Positions 1-8,207 of a stretch of 64,000 nt of DNA are shown piece after piece. Below the pieces are notes generated by a model, which did not search any database, was not told the DNA's origin, and was given only the letters and a program-made list of their open reading frames with translations. The stretch covers positions 124,001-188,000 of the forward strand of contig NZ_JNYY01000016.1 of the NCBI RefSeq assembly GCF_000716785.1, in the 5' to 3' direction. The position numbers and the translations under genes are program-made. Each line of letters opens with the position of its first letter. Positions within the stretch are counted from its first letter, which is position 1. The DNA comes from Amycolatopsis vancoresmycina (lineage in GTDB: Bacteria; Actinomycetota; Actinomycetes; Mycobacteriales; Pseudonocardiaceae).

Positions 1-691
1 TCCTTCGGCCCGCCAGCCGATCACCCTTGGCGTCGGCGAGATCCTTCGTCGAACCCCCCAGTCCCATCCAGAGGGACATCATGAGACCGAAGAGGAACAT
101 CGGCTCGCTGAGCGGTCCACCGCCGGCCGCCGACCAACCGGCCAGATAGGTCAGCATGCCCAGCGCGGTCACCGCCGCGACGAACCCGGCCAGGTTCGCC
201 TTCAGCGGCCACGGCCCCAGCGAGTAGGCCCAGCCGACGCCGAGCATCGCCGCGGTCAGCAGCACCTGAAGCGGGGACACGACCGCCGCCAGGGCCAGCC
301 CGGCCGCGGCCAGGCCCGCCACGATCCCGGTGGCCGACCGCTGGGGCAGGTCGCCGCGCGCGATCGGGCGCGCCGTGCCGTTGGCGCGGTCCTCGACGAC
401 GTCCGCCACCCCGTTCACCAGGTAGATCGCCCAGGTCGTGGCGAGCCAGCCGAGCCCGGCCGCCACGAGTTCGAGCCGGCCGGCCGCGCCGTGCGCACCG
501 CCCGCCCCGCCGAGGGCCGCGCCCGCGGCGAACCGGAGCAGGAAAATGGCCTGGACCACCGGCCGCGCCTCCTGCCACCCGAGCCGCCACCGGCCGCGGA
601 GCCGCCGCAGCCGGGACACCGGCGCGGACCGGGCCGGGTCGGCCCGGGGATCAATGTGGACCGGACTGCGCGAAAACACCGTTGTCGACAT
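1..691 (-). CDS. UbiA-family prenyltransferase (3' end beyond window)
   Basis: Integral membrane transferase that should attach a prenyl chain to an aromatic or similar acceptor. Reading leftwards from the ATG at 691, the frame stays open to the window edge (about 230 codons seen). The protein has a basic N-terminal tail, then hydrophobic helices. The first UbiA motif is NGVADVVEDRANG (NxxxDxxxD) followed by ARPIARGDLP; a second Asp-rich motif, KDLADAKGD, lies near the edge. The ATG follows GGAGGTGACCG, a strong ribosome site. The substrate cannot be told from this fragment. It is divergent from the SARP gene and separated from it by about 250 bases. UbiA family assignment is firm; function within it is open. 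Confidence 0.85.
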   Translation of the reverse strand, partial: MSTTVFSRSPVHIDPRADPARSAPVSRLRRLRGRWRLGWQEARPVVQAIFLLRFAAGAALGGAGGAHGAAGRLELVAAGLGWLATTWAIYLVNGVADVVEDRANGTARPIARGDLPQRSATGIVAGLAAAGLALAAVVSPLQVLLTAAMLGVGWAYSLGPWPLKANLAGFVAAVTALGMLTYLAGWSAAGGGPLSEPMFLFGLMMSLWMGLGGSTKDLADAKGDRLAGRR

Positions 692-722
692 CGGTCACCT
701 CCACCGGCCAGATGACCGGCAA

Positions 723-751
723 AAAGCGCAGCCAACCGGAGATTGCGCTTT
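723..751 (-). promoter_or_regulatory. Hairpin in leader of UbiA gene, attenuator-like
   Basis: On the minus strand AAAGCGCA and TGCGCTTT (8-bp arms) enclose a 13-base loop and run into extra T residues, about 30 bases before the UbiA start codon. It looks like a small intrinsic terminator or an operator in the 5' leader. No peptide or ligand-binding structure was recognised around it. Confidence 0.35.
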
Positions 752-941
752 CTGCGCCACAACGGGCAGTGTGGGCATTGCCGGAGGTGGCGAAGCAATA
801 CGACGTTGGTGATACTCCACATCGACCATCGTCCTGAAACGGATCTCCCATGGTGCTTCGGTTCTTGAGCGGCCGATGACGAACGGCTAACGTCCGGACG
901 GTGAGTTCGATTTGTTGTTCGCGTGCATTTGATCTACGTAT

Positions 942-1901
942 GTGATCCATGATTTGATCGGGGCTGACGTCATGCGAGGAGACACGGGTTCAGGAGTTCC
1001 GGAAGTCCGGGGCGATCACGGTGATCACGGTCCGGCAGTCGCGGTCCGCTGCTTCGGCGCCTTCGAGGTGTACCTGGCCGGCGAGCCGGTGGTGTCCTGG
1101 AGCGCGGGCAAGGCCCGCAGCCTCTTCCAGTACCTGCTCGTGAACCGCGGCCGGGTGGTGCGGCGGGAAAAGCTCTTCGAGACGTTGTGGCCCGCTGCCG
1201 CGTGGTCGTCGGCGGCGAGCTCGCTGCGGGTGGCGGTGCACGCCGTCCGCCGGGCCCTCGAACCGGCGACCAGCGGCCGTCCGGTCGAGATCGGCAACCT
1301 CGCGCACGGTTACCGGCTCACCGCCACGGATCTGTGGCTGGACGTCGACGAGTTCGACAGCGCCCTGCGCGAAGCCCACGCCGCCGAGGCACGGGGTTCG
1401 CGAGCACGGGCCGTGGCCTGGTACCGGCGAGCCGCCCGCTTGTACACCGGCGACTTCCTGGCCGGGGAGACCGGGGACTGGGTCGTCGAGCAGCGGGAGT
1501 ACTACCGCGCTCTGGCCCTCCACGCACTGGCCTCCCTGCGCGCCGACGCGCTGCGCCGGGACGACCACGCCGAGGTCGTCGGCCTGTGCCGCCGGATCCT
1601 GGACATCGACCCGTACCAGGAGGAGACGTACCAGACGCTGATGGTCCTGCACGCCCGGCGCGGCGAACTCGGCCAGGTGCGCAACTGGCACCGGATGTGC
1701 GTCCGGCGCCTGCGCGACGACCTGGACGTGCGGCCGACCGAGACCACGCGGCGCATCTTCGCCAGGGGTGTCCGGGGCGAGCTCCGCGCTTCCGCCCCCG
1801 CCACGGCCCGGACCGGCCGCGCGCGCCCCGGCACGGCACCGCGGCCGAGAAGCCGCCCCGGCGCACGGCCCGCGTCCTGGACCGCGGGACCACGTCGATG
1901 A
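942..1901 (+). CDS. SARP-type transcriptional activator (winged helix plus BTAD)
   Basis: Small SARP-family regulator; such proteins bind direct repeats and activate secondary-metabolite promoters. Residues ~25-115 form the OmpR-like winged helix (AVRCFGAFEVYLAG, LFQYLLVNRGRVV, WSSAASSLRVAVHAVRRAL). Residues ~125-270 form the bacterial transcriptional activator (BTAD) repeats (DVDEFDSALREA, YTGDFLAGETGDWV, ILDIDPYQEETYQTLM). There is no ATPase or TPR extension, so it is the short type. The last ~40 residues are Arg/Pro/Ala-rich and unrelated to the family. The GTG at 942 gives 319 residues; an in-frame ATG at 972 is a credible alternative. It lies about 16 kb from the NRPS operon and on the other strand, so a role in its control is only possible. 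Confidence 0.88.
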   Translation: MIHDLIGADVMRGDTGSGVPEVRGDHGDHGPAVAVRCFGAFEVYLAGEPVVSWSAGKARSLFQYLLVNRGRVVRREKLFETLWPAAAWSSAASSLRVAVHAVRRALEPATSGRPVEIGNLAHGYRLTATDLWLDVDEFDSALREAHAAEARGSRARAVAWYRRAARLYTGDFLAGETGDWVVEQREYYRALALHALASLRADALRRDDHAEVVGLCRRILDIDPYQEETYQTLMVLHARRGELGQVRNWHRMCVRRLRDDLDVRPTETTRRIFARGVRGELRASAPATARTGRARPGTAPRPRSRPGARPASWTAGPRR

Positions 1902-1916
1902 ACGGCTCCCGGCGGG

Positions 1917-4900
1917 TCAGCGGGCCAGCAGCGCGCTGATCCGCAGGAACCCCTTCGCCGTCATCGTCACCCGCACCTCCGTGGTGCCGACCGGATCGAA
2001 GGCGAACGACGTCGGGTCGTTCGCACCGGTCCCCCACGTGATCCGCAGGTTCCGCACCGGCTCGAAGCCACGAGCGGTGCGGTACGCGACTTCGGCCGCG
2101 ACCGGCAGCGCCAGTTTCGCGTCCACGACGAAGTTCGCGGTCACGGCGCTGATCCGCTGGGCCGACGGCCAGGCCAGCGACACCCAGTCTTCGGCGCGCG
2201 GCCTGCTCACCGCGTTCAGCGTCGAAGTCGCCGGCTTGAGGTAGTAGTTGGACCAGCCGGTGGCCGGGTTCCCGTCCAGCATCGCCGACGGCAGCGTGTC
2301 CGGCGCGCCCGAGTAGCTCGCGTCCGCGGTCGAGACGACCGGGACCGCGGCCACCTCGGCCGCCCGCGCGCCCGGGCCGTTGCGCTGCCCGGAAGACGTG
2401 CCGGGCAAGGTGAGTTCGCCCGGTGCCAGGCCAGGAGCGCTCGCCGTGACGGTGATCGGCCCGCGGCCGCCGGTCGCGGCGATCACGGCGACGGCCAGCC
2501 CCTTGAACGCCGGGATCGTCGGCTGCTGGTAGCCCTGGGCGAGTTCCTGCCGTCCATTGTCGACACCGGCGACCCGGCCGGGCCCGGTGGCGGTGAACCG
2601 CAGCACCGGCCCGTCGGCGGGCACGACGACACCGTGGGCGTCCACGACGGACGCCGTCACGAACGTCATCGCCCCGGCCACCACACCGCCGCCGGGGGCA
2701 TCGACGCTCAGCTTGACCGCGCGCGGCGGCCCGGCCGTGACGAGCTCGTCGCGCGCCACCTCGCGGCCGCCGGCCCGGGCGATCGCGGTCAGCGTGCCGG
2801 GTGCGAAGGGCACGGTCCAGGTCAGGTGCAGCTTGCCGGTGCCGCCGTTCGGGCTGGTGTAGCTGCCGGAGGGGGCGTGCTTGTCGTCGCCGGACGGCTC
2901 GCTCGTCTCCAGGTACGGCCGTCCGTCCACTGTGGTCTTGTGGTCGAACTTCTTCACCCCGAGGGACTTCCCGTTCAGCACCAGTTCGACGGTGTCCACA
3001 GTGGAGTAGACCCAGACCGCGACGGGCTCGCCGGGCCGGTGGTTCGTCCAGTCCATCGGGGTCAGGTGCACCATCGGCGCGGTCGTCCACTGGCTGCGGA
3101 ACAGGTGGAAGGCGTCCTTGGGCAGGCCGGCGCTGTCGACCGCGCCGAAGAAGGACGTCTTGACCGGGAAGACGTCGTACGGTGTCGGCTCGCCGAGGTA
3201 GTCCTGCCCGGCCCAGAGGAACTGACCCTGGCAGTACTTCCGGTCGCGATCCTTCTTCAGCGAGTACTCGCCGCTGAGCGTCCACGACGCCAGGTTGTTG
3301 TCGTAGGACGACGTCGCCCGCTTGCCCGGGGTGTGGTTCTCGCCGGTGTTGAGCAGCTCCGGTTCCTGGTAGCACCCGCGCGTCGAGGTTTCCGACGACG
3401 TCTCCGACTCGAAGAAGAACTTGTCCGGGTACTGCCGGTGCAGCCCGTCGACGGACTCGGCGTTGTTGTAGTTGACGCCGAGGCCGTCGAGCTGCTTCAG
3501 GATGAGGTCCTGCGGCGAGCCCGGCGCGGGCACGCTGCGGTAGCGGTCGGTGCCCATGACGATCGGCCGGGTCGGATCGATCGCCCGGACGGCGGCGATC
3601 AGGCCCGCCGCGATCTCCGGGCCGCCCGCCATCGACGCGTCCGGCACCTCGTTGCCGATCGACCACAGCACGACCGCGGGCGAGTTCTTGGCCGCGTGCA
3701 CCATTTCGGCGATGTCGCGGCCGCTCCACTCGTCGAAGTCGCGGTGGTAGTCGTACTCGAGCTTGCCGGTCCGCCAGCAGTCGAACGCCTCGACCATCAT
3801 GACGATCCCGAGCCGTTCGCACACCGTCACCAGCTGCGGGTCCGGCGGGTTGTGCGCGGTCCGCAGCGCGTTCACGCCCATCGCGAGCATCAGCCGCATC
3901 TGGTGCTCCAGCGCGGCCGGGTCGATCACCGCGCCGAGCGCGCCCTGGCTGGCGTGCAGGTTGACCCCGCGCAGTTTCATCGGCACGCCGTTGAGCGAGA
4001 ACCCGTTGTCCGGGTGGAATTCGGTGTGGCGGAAGCCGAAGTCCACAGTGGTCGTGTCGAGTACGCGCCCGGCCACGACGACGTCGGTGCGCAGCCGGTA
4101 CAGCTTCGGTGCGCCGGTCGACCACAGCTGGGGACGCTCGACCTGCAGCCCGGACAACGTGGTCGCGGTCCGCCCGGCCGCGACCGCCGCGGCGACCGAG
4201 CCGGTCGCCACCACGCGGCCCGCCGGATCGGTGACCGTGGTGCGCACCTGCGCCGTCACCGCGGCACCGGACTCGTTCGCGACGTCCGTGGCGACCCGGA
4301 CCGTGCCCCCGCCGGCGGCGATGTCCGGCGTGGTGACGAACGTGCCGTGCCGGGCCACGTGCACCGGCTCGGTCACCACCAGGCGGACCCGGCGGAAGAT
4401 CCCGCTGCCGGAGTACCACCGGCTGCTGGGCAGGGGGTTGGTCGCGCGCACGGCGACGACGTTCGGCGTGCGCCCGTCGGTGTGCAGCCGCCCGGTGAGG
4501 TCGAAGGCGAACCCGGTGTAGGCGTACGGGTGGTGGCCGAGGAGTTCGCCGTTCAGGTACACGTGGGCGTCCGAGTAGACGCCGTCGAACTCCACCGACA
4601 CGCGCTTGCCGTCGAGCGACGGCGGCAGCGTGAAGCTCTTGCGGTACCAGCCGAGGCCGCCGCGGAAGAAGCCGGAGCCGCTGTTCGTGCCCTGGTCCGT
4701 CGGCGGGAGCTCGATGCTCCAGTCGTGCGGGACGTCGACGAGCTGCCACGCCGAGTCGTCGAAGCCGGGCTTCGGCGCGTCGGCGAAGCGGCCGCCGGGA
4801 TCGGTGACGCCGTCGGGGTTGGCCAGTGCGAACCGCCAGCCGGTCGTGAAATCGCTTTCCCGCGCCGCGGCCGGCTGCGTGAGCGCTTCAGCGGCCCGGG

Positions 4901-4988
4901 CGACCGGCGCGACCGCCGACACGGCGACCGCGGCGCCGGCACCGCCCAGGACGACCCGTCTGCGGAGACCACTCGGTTGTTCCGGCAT
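1917..4988 (-). CDS. Secreted glycoside hydrolase family 2 (beta-galactosidase-like)
   Basis: Exported beta-glycosidase of about 1023 residues. The ATG at 4988 is chosen because it opens a Tat-type signal (LRRRVVLGGAGAAVAVSAVAPVARA) and follows GGAAGGGG; an upstream ATG at 5060 would put 24 extra residues before it. Order: sugar-binding jelly roll (HDWSIELPP, GWYRKSF, YLNGELLGHHPYAYTGF), Ig-like domain, TIM barrel with acid/base Glu in WSIGNEVPD and the probable nucleophile in FFFESETSSETS, further Ig-like domains, and a C-terminal F5/8-type region (SAMLDGNPATGWSNYY). Family usually acts on beta-galactosides; beta-glucuronide or other specificity cannot be excluded. It ends 15 bases from the SARP stop, tail to tail. 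Confidence 0.9.
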   Translation of the reverse strand: MPEQPSGLRRRVVLGGAGAAVAVSAVAPVARAAEALTQPAAARESDFTTGWRFALANPDGVTDPGGRFADAPKPGFDDSAWQLVDVPHDWSIELPPTDQGTNSGSGFFRGGLGWYRKSFTLPPSLDGKRVSVEFDGVYSDAHVYLNGELLGHHPYAYTGFAFDLTGRLHTDGRTPNVVAVRATNPLPSSRWYSGSGIFRRVRLVVTEPVHVARHGTFVTTPDIAAGGGTVRVATDVANESGAAVTAQVRTTVTDPAGRVVATGSVAAAVAAGRTATTLSGLQVERPQLWSTGAPKLYRLRTDVVVAGRVLDTTTVDFGFRHTEFHPDNGFSLNGVPMKLRGVNLHASQGALGAVIDPAALEHQMRLMLAMGVNALRTAHNPPDPQLVTVCERLGIVMMVEAFDCWRTGKLEYDYHRDFDEWSGRDIAEMVHAAKNSPAVVLWSIGNEVPDASMAGGPEIAAGLIAAVRAIDPTRPIVMGTDRYRSVPAPGSPQDLILKQLDGLGVNYNNAESVDGLHRQYPDKFFFESETSSETSTRGCYQEPELLNTGENHTPGKRATSSYDNNLASWTLSGEYSLKKDRDRKYCQGQFLWAGQDYLGEPTPYDVFPVKTSFFGAVDSAGLPKDAFHLFRSQWTTAPMVHLTPMDWTNHRPGEPVAVWVYSTVDTVELVLNGKSLGVKKFDHKTTVDGRPYLETSEPSGDDKHAPSGSYTSPNGGTGKLHLTWTVPFAPGTLTAIARAGGREVARDELVTAGPPRAVKLSVDAPGGGVVAGAMTFVTASVVDAHGVVVPADGPVLRFTATGPGRVAGVDNGRQELAQGYQQPTIPAFKGLAVAVIAATGGRGPITVTASAPGLAPGELTLPGTSSGQRNGPGARAAEVAAVPVVSTADASYSGAPDTLPSAMLDGNPATGWSNYYLKPATSTLNAVSRPRAEDWVSLAWPSAQRISAVTANFVVDAKLALPVAAEVAYRTARGFEPVRNLRITWGTGANDPTSFAFDPVGTTEVRVTMTAKGFLRISALLAR

Positions 4989-5030
4989 CGGGCGAGCCCC
5001 TTCCAGCGCGGCGATGTGCGGGCGGAAAGC

Positions 5031-5060
5031 ACTATGGCACAGAGGTTTCCGGACAATCAA
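5031..5060 (-). promoter_or_regulatory. Probable promoter of the GH2 gene
   Basis: Minus-strand -35 TTGATT (5060-5055), an 18-base spacer and -10 CATAGT (5036-5031). Transcription would start near 5024, about 35 bases before the ATG at 4988. Confidence 0.5.
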
Positions 5061-5063
5061 AGG

Positions 5064-5080
5064 GTTCGATAATTTCGAAC
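5064..5080. promoter_or_regulatory. Palindromic operator candidate between GH2 and enoyl-CoA hydratase
   Basis: GTTCGATAATTTCGAAC has perfect 6-base arms (GTTCGA/TCGAAC) around a 5-base AT centre. It sits directly upstream of the GH2 -35 box, where an activator or a sugar-responsive repressor would bind. It could also act on the divergent gene. Confidence 0.35.
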
Positions 5081-5087
5081 TCCGGAC

Positions 5088-5117
5088 TCGACTTCAGCCC
5101 AAGCAACCGCTTAGTAT
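5088..5117 (+). promoter_or_regulatory. Promoter of enoyl-CoA hydratase gene with AAGC-N4-GCTT box
   Basis: -35 TCGACT (5088-5093), an 18-base spacer and -10 TAGTAT (5112-5117). The dyad CCCAAGCAACCGCTTAGT (5098-5115) overlaps the -10. A closely related sequence lies at the SDR operon promoter (8066-8080), suggesting one shared TetR-type repressor. Confidence 0.45.
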
Positions 5118-5141
5118 GGAGCGGACCCCGAGGAGGCGGCG

Positions 5142-5927
5142 ATGTCCACTGTGGATGGTGTGCGGTACGGGACGGACGGCGCGGTCGCGACGTGCACGTT
5201 CGACAAGCCGGACCGCAGCAACGCGATGGACGTCCCGATGCAGGCCCGCTACGGCGCCCTGCTGCGGCAGGCGGACGCGGACCCGGACGTCCGCGCGGTC
5301 GTCGTCACCGGGGCGGGCCGGGCCTTCTGCCCCGGCGCCGACCTGGGCCTGCTGGACACCATCGCGGCGGGTCCGCCGGTCGAGGGCGGCGAGAACTTCC
5401 GGGACGTGCTGGCGGCGGCGTCGGCAGGCGTCCCGGTGGTCGCGGCGATCAACGGCGGCTGCGCCGGCCTGGGGTTCGTCATCGCCTGTTCGGCCGACGT
5501 CCGGTTCGCGGCCGCGGGCGCGAAGTTCACCACCGCGTTCGCCCGGCGCGGCCTGATCGCCGAGTACGGCATCGCGAAGCTGCTCCCCGAGCTCGTCGGC
5601 CAGGGCCGGGCCCGGGACCTGCTGCTCTCCGGCCGGACGTTCACCGCGGAGCAGGCCCTGGACTACGGCCTGGTCCAGGAGGTCGTCCCGGCCGGTGAGC
5701 TGCAGCTGCGCGCGCACGCCTACGCGACGGAGCTGGCGACCCACAGCGCACCGCGGTCGATGGCGGTGATGAAGGAGCAGTTCGCGCGGGAGGCGTTGCT
5801 GCCGCTCGCCGAGGCGGCCCGCTCCGCCACGGAGCTGATGCTCGAGTCGTTCGGCCGCCCTGAGCTGGCCGAGGGCCTGGCCAGCTGGAACGAGCGCCGT
5901 CCGCCGAGGTTCCCGCCGCACCGATGA
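5142..5927 (+). CDS. Enoyl-CoA hydratase/isomerase family protein
   Basis: Crotonase-fold enzyme of 261 residues, expected to act on an acyl-CoA in fatty-acid or related catabolism. The two oxyanion-hole loops are visible (GRAFCPGADLGLLD and INGGCAGLGFVIA), as is the segment carrying the family Glu (FARRGLIAEYGIAKLLPELVG). The start is well set by AGGAGG five bases before the ATG. The promoter carries an AAGC-N4-GCTT dyad resembling the one before the SDR pair at 8034, so the three enzymes may share a regulon although they are not in one operon. Hydratase versus isomerase activity cannot be decided. Confidence 0.88.
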   Translation: MSTVDGVRYGTDGAVATCTFDKPDRSNAMDVPMQARYGALLRQADADPDVRAVVVTGAGRAFCPGADLGLLDTIAAGPPVEGGENFRDVLAAASAGVPVVAAINGGCAGLGFVIACSADVRFAAAGAKFTTAFARRGLIAEYGIAKLLPELVGQGRARDLLLSGRTFTAEQALDYGLVQEVVPAGELQLRAHAYATELATHSAPRSMAVMKEQFAREALLPLAEAARSATELMLESFGRPELAEGLASWNERRPPRFPPHR

Positions 5928-5957
5928 GTTTTCGCCGTCCCGGCCGTCGGTACCGGC

Positions 5958-6470
5958 ATGGCCAAACTGCTCTACGCGTTCAGCTGCTCGATCGACGGTT
6001 TCATCGCCGGCCCGGGCGGAGACATGTCCTGGTTGACGCCCCACCTGCACCCCGACCCGGTGGTCGACGCCCTGATCCCCCGCATCGGCGCCCTGCTGGT
6101 GGGCCGCCGCACCTACGACGGCGACGACCCGCACCGCGGCGGCCCCGGCGAAGGCCAGGCGTTCGGGGGCGGCTGGGAGGGGCCGCAGTTCGTGCTCACC
6201 CACCGGGCGGCTCCGGCGGTTCCCGGCGTGAGCTTCGCCGGCGACCTGGCTTCGGCGGTGGCCGCGGCCAAGGCGGCCGCCGGGGACAAGTACGTCAACG
6301 TCCTCGGTGCCGACGTGGCCCGGCAGTGCCTGGACGCGGGTCTGCTCGACGAGATCCTCGCGCTGCCGGTCCCGGTGCTCCTCGGCGGCGGGGTCCGGAT
6401 GTTCGACCGGCCGGGCCCGGCCGTCGAGCTCGAACCCCTCGCGGCGCACTGGTACCGCGTGCTCGGGTAG
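5958..6470 (+). CDS. RibD C-terminal/dihydrofolate-reductase-fold protein
   Basis: Small NADPH-dependent reductase-fold protein of 170 residues. The N-terminus LLYAFSCSIDGFIAGPGGDMSWL and the central YVNVLGADVARQCLDAGLLDEI segment are typical of stand-alone RibD_C/DfrA-like proteins widespread in actinomycetes. True riboflavin or folate function is unlikely because no pathway genes are near. It begins 30 bases after the enoyl-CoA hydratase stop without a clear ribosome site, so it may be co-transcribed. It is followed by a strong convergent terminator. Confidence 0.85.
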   Translation: MAKLLYAFSCSIDGFIAGPGGDMSWLTPHLHPDPVVDALIPRIGALLVGRRTYDGDDPHRGGPGEGQAFGGGWEGPQFVLTHRAAPAVPGVSFAGDLASAVAAAKAAAGDKYVNVLGADVARQCLDAGLLDEILALPVPVLLGGGVRMFDRPGPAVELEPLAAHWYRVLG

Positions 6471-6472
6471 CC

Positions 6473-6509
6473 GGTGCGCGCCGCCGTCGCCGCGACGGCG
6501 GCGCGCACC
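6473..6509. terminator. Bidirectional terminator between convergent genes
   Basis: A perfect 17-bp GC-rich stem (arms 6473-6489 and 6493-6509) with a 3-base loop lies between the stop codons of the RibD-like gene and the SDR gene. No T tract follows, as is common in high-GC actinomycetes. Confidence 0.75.
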
Positions 6510-6514
6510 CGGGC

Positions 6515-7285
6515 TCACAGCTCGCCGACGGCCTCTTCGACCTTGCGCTGCAGCTTGTTCATCCCGCCGAGCCAGCGGTCGGTTTCGGTGGCGCGCGCGG
6601 CGTAGTAGCCCGCGACCTCCGGGTGCGGCAGCACCAGGAACCGCTTCTCCTCGATCGCCTCGAACAGCGCGTCCGCGACCTGCTCCGGCTCGATCGCCGA
6701 GGCGCCCATCAGCAGCTGGCCGGCGGTGCCGGTGCTCTCCAGCATCGCCGTGCGCACGCCCTGCGGGCAGATCGCCTGCACCGTGATGCCGCGGTGGCGG
6801 TAGGTCGCGGACAGCCATTCCGCGAACGCCAGCGCGCCGTGCTTGGTCACCGAGTACGGCGCCGACCCGAGGCTGGTCAGCAGCCCGGCGGCGGACACCG
6901 TCGCGACGAAGTGCCCCTTGCCGCGCTCGAGCCACGCCGGCAGCAGCAGGTTGGCCGCGCGGACGTGGGACATGACGTTGACGTCCCAGGTGCGCGCCCA
7001 CACCTCCTCGCCGCTCTCCGCGCCGCCGAAGGGCGCGATGCCCGCGTTCGCGCAGAAGACGTCGATCTCGCCGAGCGCCGAGCGGGCGCTGTCGATCAGC
7101 TTCGTGACGCCGTCCAGGCTCGCGACGTCGCCGGCGAACGCCGTCCCGCCGACTTCGGCGGCCACCTCCGCGGCCCGGTCGCCGTCGAGGTCGGCCACGA
7201 CCACCCGGGCCCCGCCGGCGGCGAAGCGGCGGGCCAGCGCGGCCCCGATGCCGCCGCCACCCCCGGTGACGACGACGCCGGTCAC
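6515..7285 (-). CDS. Short-chain dehydrogenase/reductase (second gene of pair)
   Basis: Classical SDR of 256 residues using NAD(P)H. The glycine-rich TGGGGGIGAALARR motif is at the N-terminus, CANAG replaces the usual NNAG, and the catalytic YSVTK follows the Ser in VSAAGLLTS. The GTG start at 7285 overlaps the stop of the upstream SDR by 4 bases (GTGA), so the two are translationally coupled. The C-terminal third (ALFEAIEEKRFLVLPHPEVAGYYAARA) resembles SDRs of lipid or steroid catabolism; substrate unknown. Confidence 0.87.
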   Translation of the reverse strand: MTGVVVTGGGGGIGAALARRFAAGGARVVVADLDGDRAAEVAAEVGGTAFAGDVASLDGVTKLIDSARSALGEIDVFCANAGIAPFGGAESGEEVWARTWDVNVMSHVRAANLLLPAWLERGKGHFVATVSAAGLLTSLGSAPYSVTKHGALAFAEWLSATYRHRGITVQAICPQGVRTAMLESTGTAGQLLMGASAIEPEQVADALFEAIEEKRFLVLPHPEVAGYYAARATETDRWLGGMNKLQRKVEEAVGEL

Positions 7286-8034
7286 AGGCCACCGCCCAGG
7301 GTCACGCCGCCGTCGAGGACGACCGTCTGGCCGGTGATCCAGCCCGCGTCGTCCGACAGCAGGAACGCCACGGCGCCCGCGATGTCGGACGGCACGCCGA
7401 GCCGCTTCATCGGGTACGCCGCGGCGACCTCCTCCTCGCGGCCCTCGTACAGCGCGGTCGCGAACTTCGTCTTGACCACGGCCGGGGCGACGGCGTTGAC
7501 GCGGATCTTCGGCCCGAGCTCGGCGCCGAGCTCGACGGTCAGCCGGATCAGCGCGGCCTTGCTGACGCCGTACATGCCGATGCCCGGCGAAGCGCCGAGG
7601 CCGGCGACGGAGGCGACGTTGACGACGGCACCGCCGTGCTCCCCCATCCACGCGTCGCGGGCGCGCTTGGTCCAGCCCAGCGGCGCGAGCACGTTGACGG
7701 CGAGGATCTTCGCCGCGGCGGCGGGGTCGATGTCCAGGGCAGGGCCGTAGGCGGGGTTGATGCCGGTGTTGTTGACCAGGTAGTCCAGCCGCCCGAAGGT
7801 CTCGATCGTCTTGGCGACCGTCTCGTCCTGGTGGTCGGTGTCGTCGGCCTTGCCGGCCACGAACATGGCGACGTCGGGGCCCCCGAGCGAGCCGACCGCC
7901 TCCTCCAGCGCCTCCGGCTTGCGCGCGGTGAGGCACACCTTGGCGCCCCGCTCGACGAGCGTCTTCGCGATCCCGAGGCCGATGCCCCGGCTGGCCCCGG
8001 TGACGATCGCGACGCGATCCTTGAACGAGTTCAC
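7282..8034 (-). CDS. Short-chain dehydrogenase/reductase, FabG-like
   Basis: SDR of 250 residues, 3-ketoacyl-reductase-like. TGASRGIGLG binds the cofactor; NNTGIN, the Ser in NVASVAGL and YGVSKAA complete the active site; the end WITGQTVVLDGGVTLGGGL is typical of the family. The start is the GTG at 8034, placed just after GAAGGAGACCC; a longer reading frame from 8070 adds residues that do not belong to the fold. First gene of a two-gene operon with the SDR at 6515. Its promoter carries a dyad similar to that of the enoyl-CoA hydratase gene, which supports a joint role in acyl-CoA metabolism. Confidence 0.88.
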   Translation of the reverse strand: MNSFKDRVAIVTGASRGIGLGIAKTLVERGAKVCLTARKPEALEEAVGSLGGPDVAMFVAGKADDTDHQDETVAKTIETFGRLDYLVNNTGINPAYGPALDIDPAAAAKILAVNVLAPLGWTKRARDAWMGEHGGAVVNVASVAGLGASPGIGMYGVSKAALIRLTVELGAELGPKIRVNAVAPAVVKTKFATALYEGREEEVAAAYPMKRLGVPSDIAGAVAFLLSDDAGWITGQTVVLDGGVTLGGGL

Positions 8035-8065
8035 GGGTCTCCTTCGGCTGTGGTGCCCGGCACAT

Positions 8066-8080
8066 ACCAAGCAGTCGGTC
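8066..8080. promoter_or_regulatory. Operator candidate at start of SDR operon
   Basis: ACCAAGCAGTCGGTC lies immediately downstream of the -10, across the predicted start site of the SDR operon. It is an imperfect dyad (ACC...GGT) and matches most positions of CCCAAGCAACCGCTTAG at 5098-5114. Confidence 0.4.
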
Positions 8081-8087
8081 AGGGGCC

Positions 8088-8115
8088 ATTATGCGCGATG
8101 CGCCCCGGGTCTCAA
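8088..8115 (-). promoter_or_regulatory. Promoter of SDR operon
   Basis: Minus-strand -35 TTGAGA (8115-8110), a 16-base spacer and -10 CATAAT (8093-8088). The predicted start is near 8081, about 47 bases before the GTG at 8034. Confidence 0.5.
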
Positions 8116-8207
8116 GGCGGACACACGTCACACCCGCCGCCGGGATGATGTCCGGAACGTGACCTTTCCCCGATACCTTCCCCGGATCACGACACCGAGG
8201 GGGCCCC

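Noticed and set aside
1318..4749. Long minus-strand frame across the GH2 gene
   Set aside because: It is a shifted frame of the GH2 coding sequence; the real frame carries the signal peptide and catalytic motifs.
5142..8034. Enoyl-CoA hydratase and SDRs as NRPS tailoring or precursor genes
   Set aside because: They are 10 kb from the operon, separated by unrelated genes and terminators, with their own promoters; the cyclic peptide needs no acyl-CoA starter because module 1 lacks a starter C domain.
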